Assembly (NCBI GenBank): GCA_024511395.1
Contig: JANELJ010000125.1
Location: forward strand, 1-6,653
Direction of reading: 5' to 3'
Length of the DNA: 6,653 nt
From: Gammaproteobacteria bacterium
GTDB taxonomy: Bacteria > Pseudomonadota > Gammaproteobacteria > GRL18
Part shown: positions 1 to 6,620 of the stretch, piece after piece
Numbering within the stretch: the stretch's first letter is position 1
Layout of the letters: each line of letters starts with the position of its first letter
Notes under the pieces: generated by a model
Told to the model about the DNA's origin: nothing
Databases searched by the model: none
What the model saw: only the letters and a program-made list of their open reading frames with translations
Translations under genes and position numbers: made by a program

Positions 1-108
1 CTGATCGAGAAACAGGCATTTAGTTCAATATTTTTTAGTTCTTATCCAGAATTCAGGTTAACTTAAGTAGTTTCATTGTCCCCCCCTGACTTTTTATGCT
101 GTATCAAG
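1..108. other. Short non-coding stretch downstream of rne
   Basis: No coding signal is visible on either strand. It contains a run of seven C residues at 80-86. I found no GC-rich stem followed by a T-run in the minus orientation, so no intrinsic terminator for rne can be called. The rne transcript may end beyond the window edge or by another mechanism. Confidence 0.4.
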
Positions 109-2943
109 TTAATTTTTTTTGCTTGAACCCCGCTTATCCACCAACTGAGATGAGCTTGAGGGTGTTGCGCTTATCGGAGTGACTTTAGTTGTTTTGGACG
201 TTCGACTGCGACGGCGAGAACGTTTTTTGGGGACTTCCTCTTTCTCATTGTCTTTAGCAAGAGTTCCTGTCTGTTCGGCGGTTGCTGGAGCCTGAACATC
301 CGTTGTTGATTTAGCAACCGTTTCAGTGGTGGTTGAAGAATGTTTTGAGGTATCATCCTCTGTTTTAATCGGTGTTTTTTTTCTGACCGATTTCTTTTTG
401 GTGGTTGCTTTTTTGCGGGTTGCTTTTTTACGCGGAGGCGCTTTCTTTTTAGGAGCCGCTTCACTATCAGTTTTAGTTACTTCACTTCCACTGTTTTCCG
501 CTATAGCTTCTGTGCCGGAAGTAGATACAGAATCATCTGAAGTAGTATCAGATACTGATGTTTCTGATGGACTGCTGTCTTCCGTGGTTTGTGCTACGGC
601 TTTTTTCCGAGTAGATCTTCTGGCCCCAGGAGCGCGTAAGGGTTTCTTTGGAGCTCCAGTCTCATTGTCTGAGTCTTTTTCAGTTTGAGTGCCTTCAGTC
701 ACTTGTAAAGAGCCTGTTGTTTGTACCGGGCTTGTCTGAGTAGTGTCTGTTTCCGGTTCAGAACTTTTTTCTGTTACTTTGGGCAGGTTGGCATCTTCGG
801 CTGGAGCGATCATAATATCAGTACTGTCGGAAGCTTCAGCTGCAACAGTATTATCTTCGCCTTTTTTACCATGGTTGTCAGCTTTTCTGCGTGTTTTAGT
901 CGAGGATTTTCTGGCTGATTTTTTAGCAGAAGGTTTCTTTTCTTTTCCAGCTGATGGCTCTTTGCTGGCTAAAGGCTCCTTACTGCCAGAACCAGCTTTT
1001 TCGTCTGCAGAGTCAAAAATAGCCACTGTTTCTTCAGTGTTAACAGCCGGCTTTTCATTTTGCTGGTTTCTGTTACTGGTTTTTCTATTGCCCTGAGGCT
1101 TGTTATCAGAACGACGCTTCTGTTTTTGTGAGCGTTTATTGCGGTTATCACGCCTGTCGTTATTTTTCTGGTTGTCCTGGTTACGGCGGTGCTGCTTCTG
1201 CCCCTGGGGTTTATTACGGGCAGCAGGTTTGGAATCAATGGGGACTGATTCTGGTTCAGGTTCTGTAGTTGAACGGTTAAACAGTGATGACCAGATACGT
1301 CTGACAAGGGTCATAGGCTGGTTGGCTTTGGCCGGCTTATTGATAGAGGTCGGCGCTTTAACCGCTGGTTCTTCATAGGGTGCAGGTTCTACAATCAGGC
1401 CATTAGCTTCATCGTCGTCTAAAACATGGTTGAATTTATAACTGTTGACCTGGTACTGGTCGGTCATATTTTCTTCATTACGGATCCGTTCGATTCTGTA
1501 ATGTGGGGTAACCAAGCTTTCATTAGGGATCAGGGTAACGGTCACTTTCTGACGATGTTCGATTTCACTGATAATGTCACGCTTGTCATTAAGCAGGAAT
1601 GTGGCCATATTGACGGGTAACTGGGCTAGGATACGGCCAGTATTTTCCTTCATGGACTCTTCTTCAATAATCCGTAATACGGATAAGCCCAGTGAATCAA
1701 TACCTCGAATGGTGCCATGACCGCTGCAGCGAGGGCAGGTGATCTGACTGGATTCACCCAAAGATGGCTTGAGACGTTGCCGGGACATTTCCAGCAGGCC
1801 GAAGCGGGAAATACGACCTACCTGAACCCGGGCGCGATCCAGCTTTAAGGCTTCTTTCATGCGATTTTCAACGGCTCGCTGGTTTTTGGCGGGACTCATA
1901 TCAATAAAGTCGATTACCACCAGACCACCTAAATCTCTCAGACGTAACTGGCGGGCAATTTCATCGGCCGCTTCAAGGTTGGTATTAAGGGCGGTTTCTT
2001 CAATATCACCGCCTTTTGTGGCTCGGGCAGAGTTAATATCAATGGAGATCAGCGCTTCAGTATGATCGATGACAATGGCGCCGCCGGAGGGCAGAGTGAC
2101 TTCACGCTGAAAGGCGGTTTCTATCTGGCTTTCAATCTGGTAACGGGAAAACAGGGGTATTTTTTCGTTATACAATTTAACCTTGTGCAGATGCTGGGGC
2201 ATAACCCGCTGCATAAAATCATAGGCTTCGTTATAGGTTTTTTTGTCATCAATAATGATTTCGGCTATGTCGGAACGCAGATAGTCGCGGATGGCTCGGA
2301 TTACAATATTGCTTTCCTGGTAAATCAGGAAAGGTGCCTTGCGTTCAGCAGAAGCTTCATCAATGGCACTCCATAGGTGCAGCAGGTAGTCGAGGTCAAG
2401 CTGTAATTCTTCGGAGCTTTTGCCAATGCCTGCGGTACGGATAATAAGTCCCATATTTTCAGGAACCTCAAGCTGACTCATGCTTTCCTTGAGTTCAGAG
2501 CGTTCCTCACCTTCAATACGTCGGGAGATGCCGCCAGCCCTGGGATTATTAGGCATTAAAACCAGATAACGCCCGGGCAGGCTGATAAAGGTGGTTAAGG
2601 CTGCCCCCTTATTGCCCCGTTCTTCCTTATCCACCTGCACAACCAGCTCCATACCCTCATGCAGTTGTTCTGCAATACTAGGGCGTTTGCCGCGTTCCAC
2701 GGATTTTTTAAAATACTGTCGGGAGATTTCTTTTAAGGGAAGGAAACCATGGCGTTCTGCACCGTAATTAACAAACGCGGCTTCCAGGCTGGGTTCAATA
2801 CGAGTGATTCGAGCCTTGTAGATATTGGCTTTTTTCTGGGTTCTCTGAGTGGTTTCGATATCCAGGTTGAACAGCTTCTGACCATCCACCAGTGCGACAC
2901 GCAGCTCTTCAGGTTGAGTTGCGTTAAATAACATTCTTTTCAT
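109..2943 (-). CDS. rne: Ribonuclease E, complete (944 aa)
   Basis: Single-strand-specific endoribonuclease that starts decay of many mRNAs, matures rRNA and tRNA precursors, and scaffolds the RNA degradosome at the inner membrane. The N-terminus [10 protein letters not shown] with [12 protein letters not shown] is the family signature and supports this ATG, although the upstream Shine-Dalgarno is weak (AGAG). An S1 RNA-binding domain lies at about residues 35-125. The DNase I-like catalytic core carries DINSAR (D302, N304) and VVIDFIDM (D345), matching E. coli D303, N305 and D346. The Zn-link CPRC is at 403-406. After about residue 510 the protein becomes a low-complexity scaffold. A short amphipathic stretch at 544-555 ([12 protein letters not shown]) is a likely membrane-targeting helix. 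An Arg/Asn/Gln-rich RNA-binding region follows at about 584-630, then alternating acidic Ser/Thr-rich and Lys/Arg-rich blocks to the end. I recognise no RhlB, enolase or PNPase docking motif. Length is between the E. coli protein (1061 aa) and shorter homologues. It is divergent from rluC, as in many gammaproteobacteria. Confidence 0.98.
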   Translation of the reverse strand: MKRMLFNATQPEELRVALVDGQKLFNLDIETTQRTQKKANIYKARITRIEPSLEAAFVNYGAERHGFLPLKEISRQYFKKSVERGKRPSIAEQLHEGMELVVQVDKEERGNKGAALTTFISLPGRYLVLMPNNPRAGGISRRIEGEERSELKESMSQLEVPENMGLIIRTAGIGKSSEELQLDLDYLLHLWSAIDEASAERKAPFLIYQESNIVIRAIRDYLRSDIAEIIIDDKKTYNEAYDFMQRVMPQHLHKVKLYNEKIPLFSRYQIESQIETAFQREVTLPSGGAIVIDHTEALISIDINSARATKGGDIEETALNTNLEAADEIARQLRLRDLGGLVVIDFIDMSPAKNQRAVENRMKEALKLDRARVQVGRISRFGLLEMSRQRLKPSLGESSQITCPRCSGHGTIRGIDSLGLSVLRIIEEESMKENTGRILAQLPVNMATFLLNDKRDIISEIEHRQKVTVTLIPNESLVTPHYRIERIRNEENMTDQYQVNSYKFNHVLDDDEANGLIVEPAPYEEPAVKAPTSINKPAKANQPMTLVRRIWSSLFNRSTTEPEPESVPIDSKPAARNKPQGQKQHRRNQDNQKNNDRRDNRNKRSQKQKRRSDNKPQGNRKTSNRNQQNEKPAVNTEETVAIFDSADEKAGSGSKEPLASKEPSAGKEKKPSAKKSARKSSTKTRRKADNHGKKGEDNTVAAEASDSTDIMIAPAEDANLPKVTEKSSEPETDTTQTSPVQTTGSLQVTEGTQTEKDSDNETGAPKKPLRAPGARRSTRKKAVAQTTEDSSPSETSVSDTTSDDSVSTSGTEAIAENSGSEVTKTDSEAAPKKKAPPRKKATRKKATTKKKSVRKKTPIKTEDDTSKHSSTTTETVAKSTTDVQAPATAEQTGTLAKDNEKEEVPKKRSRRRSRTSKTTKVTPISATPSSSSQLVDKRGSSKKN

Positions 2944-3034
2944 ATAGTTTTGCTCTAATTTATTGGCTCAACTATATAAAGTTTGCAGGGTTTAGTTTCT
3001 AAACGATTTTAAACGGTTAGCTAAACGCTAAAAA

Positions 3035-3043
3035 AGTATAACA
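3035..3043 (-). promoter_or_regulatory. Candidate extended -10 promoter for rne
   Basis: Read on the minus strand this is TGTTATACT: a TGn extension joined to TATACT, which matches the sigma70 -10 consensus at five of six positions. No good -35 hexamer lies 16-18 bp upstream (best CAATAT/TCAATA), which fits an extended -10 promoter that depends less on -35 contacts. It would give an rne leader of roughly 85 nt. It is the best minus-strand promoter match I found by eye between rne and position 3100. A second -10-like TATAGT near 2974-2979 lacks a -35 and would leave a very short leader. Confidence 0.4.
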
Positions 3044-3062
3044 CGGTAAAGCAGGGCATATT

Positions 3063-3079
3063 GATCTGAATGTCAGATC
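3063..3079. promoter_or_regulatory. Perfect 7+7 bp palindrome upstream of the rne promoter
   Basis: GATCTGA and TCAGATC are perfect reverse complements separated by ATG. The centre (3071) is about 43 bp upstream of the start site implied by the extended -10 candidate at 3035-3043, and one edge touches where a -35 would lie. That geometry suits a dimeric regulator site, either an activator near -41.5 or a repressor. It could equally be an RNA hairpin if transcription starts further upstream. I do not recognise the motif as a known regulator box. Confidence 0.25.
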
Positions 3080-3163
3080 CCGGGCTATAAAAATACACAC
3101 CCGGAATGCTTCATCGGGATGTCTATAACCAGAATTGCCTGTCCGGGTTAGGTGCCGGAACAC

Positions 3164-3191
3164 TAAAAAACGGGCGCCAGGCCAGTTTTTA
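3164..3191. terminator. Possible bidirectional terminator-like hairpin
   Basis: A run of six A, then a GC-rich core (3171-3183), then five T. AAAAAC at 3166-3171 pairs with GTTTTT at 3185-3190, and GG at 3172-3173 can pair with CC at 3182-3183 across a one-base bulge. The A-tract / GC core / T-tract layout reads as a terminator on either strand. The GC part of the stem is short, and no gene clearly ends here. An alternative stem pairs GGTGCC (3151-3156) with GGCGCC (3173-3178). If real, it would insulate rne from transcription entering from the rluC side. Confidence 0.22.
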
Positions 3192-3324
3192 AATCAAAAT
3201 AATCTGTAAAAAAATTTATTATATTTAAATATTACAGTCCGCAAAATTCTGTTTCCTGTTTAAAGCAGTCTTTTTAAACAAAAGCTAAATAACGGAAAAC
3301 ATTGGAATTAAGGTTTCTTACCTG

Positions 3325-3354
3325 TTGTTACTTTTCCTGTAAACTTTATACAGG
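3325..3354 (+). promoter_or_regulatory. Candidate plus-strand promoter overlapped by a palindrome
   Basis: TTGTTA (3325-3330) and TATACA (3347-3352) are -35-like and -10-like, each four of six to sigma70 consensus, with 16 bp spacing. A perfect inverted repeat CCTGTA (3336-3341) / TACAGG (3349-3354) with a 7-bp centre covers the spacer and the -10. That is a typical place for a repressor operator. The CTGT...ACAG spacing is 9 bp, not the 8 bp of an E. coli-type LexA box, so LexA is doubtful. The promoter would drive the small ORF at 3384 and possibly rluC with a leader of about 500 nt. Confidence 0.25.
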
Positions 3355-3383
3355 AGCACATATTACGTACTAAAAACAGTTAC

Positions 3384-3593
3384 ATGTTGTTCTTTGTATC
3401 TGCCGGTATTGTTTTGGACTATTGTCTGAACCTGGTAGAAATGTTGTTAACCATGAGTAAAATCCCTGAACTAATTACTGAAGTCAGGGCTAAATATCTA
3501 CAACAGTCTCGGTTTACCATCATTACGAATGATGAATACCTACACAGTTACATTGTGAATAAACATGTAAAATCTGGCTGTTCTGTGATTTAA
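3384..3593 (+). CDS. Doubtful small ORF, hypothetical 69-aa protein
   Basis: An open frame lies 30 bp after the candidate promoter at 3325-3352. The first 24 residues are hydrophobic (MLFFVSAGIVLDYCLNLVEM) and could form a membrane segment. The remainder, from an internal Met at 3453 (MSKIPELITEVRAKYL), looks soluble. There is no Shine-Dalgarno before 3384. A weak GGTAGA precedes the internal ATG at 3441. A small inverted repeat TTTACT/AGTAAA (3605-3623) follows the stop but has no T-run. I recognise no family. The frame may be open by chance in AT-rich DNA. It could also be the short leader ORF of a transcript running into rluC. Confidence 0.18.
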   Translation: MLFFVSAGIVLDYCLNLVEMLLTMSKIPELITEVRAKYLQQSRFTIITNDEYLHSYIVNKHVKSGCSVI

Positions 3594-3831
3594 CAATCGT
3601 ATTATTTACTAAAATCAAGTAAAATCACGCTCTTGAATAAGTATTTCCAGATTTATCATCAGAAACAGCATTTTTTATTCCAGTTTAATATCTCTTTACG
3701 CTTAATAAGCTAAATAAAACCAAGCTAATTAAGGCTTATAACAGAGCGTTTTAACGGCCTGTTTTATGAAAACGGACATTAAAGACCGTTCCTAAGAGGA
3801 TGATTAGAATATAAAAACCCTGATAATATAA

Positions 3832-3841
3832 CAGCTAGCTG
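3832..3841. repeat. 10-bp perfect palindrome in the rluC leader
   Basis: CAGCTAGCTG is a perfect palindrome ending 34 bp before the rluC ATG, followed directly by CTGCTG. Positions 3810-3832 upstream hold several -10-like A/T strings (TATAAA at 3810, GATAAT at 3822, TATAAC at 3827), none with a good -35. It may be a protein site just downstream of an rluC promoter, or chance. Confidence 0.2.
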
Positions 3842-3875
3842 CTGCTGCATCAATGTGAATTAACATAAATATTAC

Positions 3876-4823
3876 ATGAATTCCAAAAAAATAAGTCATT
3901 CTGTCCATTTTATTAATATTGATGCCTCCAGTGCGGGGCAGAGGATTGATAATTTTCTTTTTAACTATCTGAAAAGTGTACCAAAAGGACATGTTTACAA
4001 GATAATTCGCAAAGGGGAAGTGCGGGTTAATAAAGGCAGAATAAAGCAGACCTATAAATTGCAGTTTGGTGATAAAGTTCGTATCCCTCCCATTACCCTG
4101 GCTGAAAAGAAACCTCAGCCTGCTCCCGGACGTTCATTGCTGGCACTTATGGAGCAATCCATTGTCTATGAGGATAATGGTTTACTGGCTGTTAATAAGC
4201 CCAGCGGGGTAGCCGTGCATGGCGGCAGTGGTGTCAGTTACGGTATTATTGAGGCTTTGCGGGCTTTAAGACCGGAGCAGAAATTTCTGGAACTGATACA
4301 CCGCCTTGATCGGGATACTTCCGGCTGCCTGCTCATTGCCAAAAAACGCATTGTCCTGACGGGCATACAGGATCAACTCAGACATCGTCAGACAGATAAG
4401 CACTACCTGGCTTTATTGTGCGGAAAAACAGCATTCAGTAATAAAAAAGTAACTGCACCTTTGCTGCGTGAAGAACTTAAATCGGGTGAGCGCTTTGTAC
4501 GGGTTGATAAACAGGGTAAAGAGTCTAGCAGTTATTTTACCCGGCTGGAACAATATACTGACTCTACCTTGATGGAAATAAAAATTGTCACCGGGCGTAC
4601 CCACCAGATTCGGGTTCATGCCCAGTATATCGGGCATAATGTGGCAGGGGACAGTAAATACGGTAATTATGCCTGCAACCAGCGTATGAAAGCACGGGGG
4701 CTGAAACGTCTGTTTCTGCATTCTTCACAAATCAGTTTCAGACAGCCGGATACGGGAGAACAGTTAATTATTGAAGCTCCCTTAAGTGATGATCTGGATA
4801 AATTTCTGGATACACTGGTCTGA
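3876..4823 (+). CDS. rluC: 23S rRNA pseudouridine synthase RluC (315 aa)
   Basis: Converts specific uridines of 23S rRNA to pseudouridine; the E. coli enzyme modifies U955, U2504 and U2580 near the peptidyl transferase centre. An N-terminal S4 RNA-binding domain (about residues 18-80) contains GQRIDNFL and IIRKGEVRVNKGRIK, typical of RluC. The RluA/RluC/RluD catalytic domain follows, with the signature HRLDRDTSG at 142-150 and catalytic Asp at D145 (E. coli RluC D144). TGRTHQIRVH in the C-terminal half is the other conserved block. The start is chosen by N-terminal length matching the family. No Shine-Dalgarno is visible before the ATG, and the leader there is A/T-rich. Divergence from rne and the RVRIPP-type linker after S4 favour RluC over RluA or RluD. 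It is probably the first gene of an operon with the HAD phosphatase and sppA. Confidence 0.95.
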   Translation: MNSKKISHSVHFINIDASSAGQRIDNFLFNYLKSVPKGHVYKIIRKGEVRVNKGRIKQTYKLQFGDKVRIPPITLAEKKPQPAPGRSLLALMEQSIVYEDNGLLAVNKPSGVAVHGGSGVSYGIIEALRALRPEQKFLELIHRLDRDTSGCLLIAKKRIVLTGIQDQLRHRQTDKHYLALLCGKTAFSNKKVTAPLLREELKSGERFVRVDKQGKESSSYFTRLEQYTDSTLMEIKIVTGRTHQIRVHAQYIGHNVAGDSKYGNYACNQRMKARGLKRLFLHSSQISFRQPDTGEQLIIEAPLSDDLDKFLDTLV

Positions 4824-4832
4824 TAGCTAAGT

Positions 4833-5516
4833 ATGACTGAGTATAAAAGACAGAATAATGAAATGACGGATTATCAATTAATAATTTTTGACTGGGACGG
4901 TACGCTGATGGATTCACAGGCCAGAATTGTGGCCTGTCTGGAAGCGGCATCCGATGATTTACAGGCTGCAAGATTAACGACATTGCAATATAAGCATGTT
5001 ATTGGTCTTGGGCTGAGGGAAGCCATAGTTCAGCTGTACCAGGATTTTACCGAAGCACAGATCACTGAGTTTGCTGATCGCTATCGTTATCACTTTGTCA
5101 CCGCCAATGAGACACCCTCAGGACTGTTTAAGGATGTCCGGCAAATGCTTAATTCTCTGAATCAAAGCGGTTATATGCTGGCAGTGGCCACAGGTAAAGC
5201 CCGCCGGGGGCTGGAACGGGTTCTTACTGATACCGGGCTGGCGGAATGTTTTCATGGTAGCCGCTGCGCCGATGAAACGCGCTCCAAACCTCATCCACAG
5301 ATGCTGGAAGAGTTACTGAATGAGTTTGGACTGTCTGCCTGTGAGGCCATTATGGTCGGAGATACGGAATATGACCTGCTGATGGCCGGCTCCTTGGGTA
5401 TGGATGCCCTAGCGGTCAGTTATGGTGTACATGATAAGGACATCCTGCTGAAACATCAACCGGTTGCATGTGTTGATAGCATTAGTGAGCTGTCGGACTG
5501 GTTCTTGAATAAATAA
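4833..5516 (+). CDS. HAD-superfamily hydrolase, phosphoglycolate phosphatase-like (227 aa)
   Basis: A predicted Mg-dependent phosphatase with the four HAD motifs in order. Motif I is FDWDGTLMDS (nucleophile D20, acid/base D22), motif II is ATGK (T120), motif III is SKPHP (K152), and motif IV is VGDTEYD (D177, D181). The helical insert between motifs I and II is a C1-type cap, as in Gph and beta-phosphoglucomutase relatives. The substrate cannot be read from sequence. The gene neighbouring rluC in Pseudomonas is of the same family and is usually annotated only as a probable hydrolase. It starts 9 bp after the rluC stop, suggesting co-transcription. The true start may be the ATG at 4863 (MTDYQLIIFDWDGT), since relatives begin only a few residues before motif I. 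Neither ATG has a clear Shine-Dalgarno. Confidence 0.9.
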   Translation: MTEYKRQNNEMTDYQLIIFDWDGTLMDSQARIVACLEAASDDLQAARLTTLQYKHVIGLGLREAIVQLYQDFTEAQITEFADRYRYHFVTANETPSGLFKDVRQMLNSLNQSGYMLAVATGKARRGLERVLTDTGLAECFHGSRCADETRSKPHPQMLEELLNEFGLSACEAIMVGDTEYDLLMAGSLGMDALAVSYGVHDKDILLKHQPVACVDSISELSDWFLNK

Positions 5517-5559
5517 AAATACAATAAACCTATTAATTTACACAGGTGTAATAAACTAA

Positions 5560-6552
5560 ATGGATAAAGATGAACAAAAACTACACGACAAGGTTGAAAA
5601 GATGAGTCAGAAAGACGGCTGGGAACAAAACTTGATCAAAGATCTGGCTCTGTCCTCCCTGAAGGAAAAACGCAGTACCCGTCGTTGGGGTATTTTCTTT
5701 AAATTTGCTTTTCTGGCTTATTTAATCGGGGTACTGGTGGCTATTGTCTCGCCGCTCGACAAAGATGCCCTGGAAAGTGTCACCAGGGAACACACCGCCC
5801 TGATTGATGTAGAAGGGGTTATTTCAGCGGATTCTAAAGCCAGTGCCGATGATGTGGTCACAGCCTTACGGGATGCCTTTGAGGATAAAAAAACCAAAGG
5901 GGTGATACTGCGTATGAATACCCCTGGTGGCAGTCCCGTTCAGTCTGGTTATATTAATGATGAAATTTACCGGCTGAAGAAAAAATACCCGGATATTAAA
6001 GTGTATGCGGTTATTTCAGATGTGTGTGCTTCAGGCGGTTATTATATTGCTGCAGCAGCTGATGAAATTTATGCCGACAAGGGGAGTATGGTGGGTTCCA
6101 TTGGGGTATTAATGAATGGTTTTGGGTTTGAAAATGCCATTAACAAGGTCGGTATTACCCGCCGTTTATATACTGCGGGCGATCATAAGGGCTTTCTTGA
6201 CCCTTTTTCTCCGCCCAAAGAAGAAGATATTGAGCATGCTAAATCCATGCTGAAAAATATTCATCAGCAGTTTATTAATGTCGTTAAAAAAGGCCGTGGT
6301 GATAAACTGAAAGATGATCCTTTATTATTCAGCGGTTATGTCTGGACTGGAGAGCAGGCTGTAAAACTGGGCTTGGTGGATAAGCTGGGCAGCAGTAGTT
6401 ATGTGGCCAGGGAGGTGATTGGAGCAGAACACATCAAGGACTTTACCGTTACAGAATCCTTTATGGATCGTTTTGCTAAAAAAATGGGTGCTTCCATGGC
6501 AGCCAAAATTGCTGAAATCAGCGGTTTAGAAATTGGCCCCCAGCTGAGATAA
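5560..6552 (+). CDS. sppA: Signal peptide peptidase, S49 family, short SppA type (330 aa)
   Basis: Membrane-anchored serine protease that degrades signal peptides left in the membrane after secretion. A cytoplasmic N-terminal segment ends in RR, followed by one transmembrane helix (about 43-64) and a periplasmic S49 domain. LRMNTPGGSP at 117-126 and the nucleophile loop CASGGYYIA (S158) are clear. The general-base lysine is K210 in AGDHKGFLDP. The 52-residue S158-K210 spacing equals that of S147-K199 in Bacillus SppA, so the Ser-Lys dyad looks intact. Length fits the short single-domain form found in Pseudomonas, not the 618-aa E. coli protease IV. AGGTG at 5544-5548 is a fair ribosome binding site. 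It lies 43 bp after the HAD gene with no terminator between, so it is probably in the same operon. The C-terminus is not disrupted by the IS that follows. Confidence 0.94.
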   Translation: MDKDEQKLHDKVEKMSQKDGWEQNLIKDLALSSLKEKRSTRRWGIFFKFAFLAYLIGVLVAIVSPLDKDALESVTREHTALIDVEGVISADSKASADDVVTALRDAFEDKKTKGVILRMNTPGGSPVQSGYINDEIYRLKKKYPDIKVYAVISDVCASGGYYIAAAADEIYADKGSMVGSIGVLMNGFGFENAINKVGITRRLYTAGDHKGFLDPFSPPKEEDIEHAKSMLKNIHQQFINVVKKGRGDKLKDDPLLFSGYVWTGEQAVKLGLVDKLGSSSYVAREVIGAEHIKDFTVTESFMDRFAKKMGASMAAKIAEISGLEIGPQLR

Positions 6553-6574
6553 TTGTTCTGCTCTAATGGAACCG

Positions 6575-6617
6575 GACACTTTAATAAGAGATAATAATAA
6601 TCGATTATTAAAGTGTC
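6575..6617. repeat. 13-bp inverted repeat in the IS leader, with a nested 16-bp palindrome
   Basis: GACACTTTAATAA (6575-6587) and TTATTAAAGTGTC (6605-6617) are perfect inverted repeats around a 17-nt spacer. Inside it, TAATAATCGATTATTA (6595-6610) is a perfect 16-bp palindrome sharing the TTATTA of the right arm, so the two hairpins exclude each other. The direct repeat TAATGGAAC occurs on both sides, at 6564-6572 and at 6619-6627; the second copy overlaps the OrfA start codon. There is no T-run, so it is not a standard terminator for sppA. It may contain transposase binding sites or a hairpin that limits read-through transcription into the transposase. Confidence 0.6.
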
Positions 6618-6620
6618 ATA

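Larger units (their letters stand above)
2944..3875. other. Long AT-rich divergent intergenic region between rne and rluC
   Basis: These 932 bp separate two divergent genes and contain no recognisable conserved protein. The part next to rne (to about 3060) should encode the rne 5' leader. In E. coli the rne leader is long and mediates autoregulation by RNase E. I did not recognise the enterobacterial leader stem-loop here. Positions 3080-3190 form a GC-richer patch (several CCCGG/CCGGG and GGCGCC motifs) in otherwise AT-rich DNA. Positions 3194-3232 are almost pure A/T. Positions 3594-3875 hold only short weak inverted repeats, such as TTTACT/AGTAAA at 3605-3623 and CGTTTT/AAAACG at 3747-3774. 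Individual sites are listed separately. Confidence 0.6.

Noticed and set aside
46..57. CCAGAATTCAGG as an rne terminator hairpin
   Set aside because: The symmetry is imperfect and the core is a 6-bp GAATTC palindrome with no loop or T-run.
326..1096. Plus-strand open frames of 117-120 codons opposite the rne C-terminal half
   Set aside because: They are reverse-frame shadows of a Lys/Ser/Thr/Ala-rich coding sequence, giving Phe/Leu/Ser/Val-rich translations without ribosome sites or recognisable domains.
171..1307. Minus-strand frames of 97 and 112 codons inside rne
   Set aside because: They are other-frame readings of the low-complexity rne tail; Lys/Arg/Gln-rich composition follows from the overlapping codons.
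3337..3353. LexA (SOS) box at CTGT...ACAG
   Set aside because: Spacing between the half-sites is 9 bp; the E. coli-type box needs 8 bp with an A/T-alternating core. Kept only as an unassigned palindrome.
3747..3790. Terminator or riboswitch from CGTTTT/AAAACG and AACGG/CCGTT repeats before rluC
   Set aside because: Stems are only 5-6 bp, loops are long, and no T-run follows.
3800..3814. AAGAGG followed by ATG as a leader peptide start
   Set aside because: The frame encodes only four residues and the purine stretch directly abuts the ATG with no spacing.
3804..3992. 62-codon minus-strand frame spanning the rluC start
   Set aside because: It overlaps the antisense of the conserved rluC N-terminus, lacks a ribosome site and has no familiar motif.
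4413..4983. Minus-strand frames opposite rluC and the HAD gene
   Set aside because: They lie antisense to strongly supported genes and show no protein-family features.
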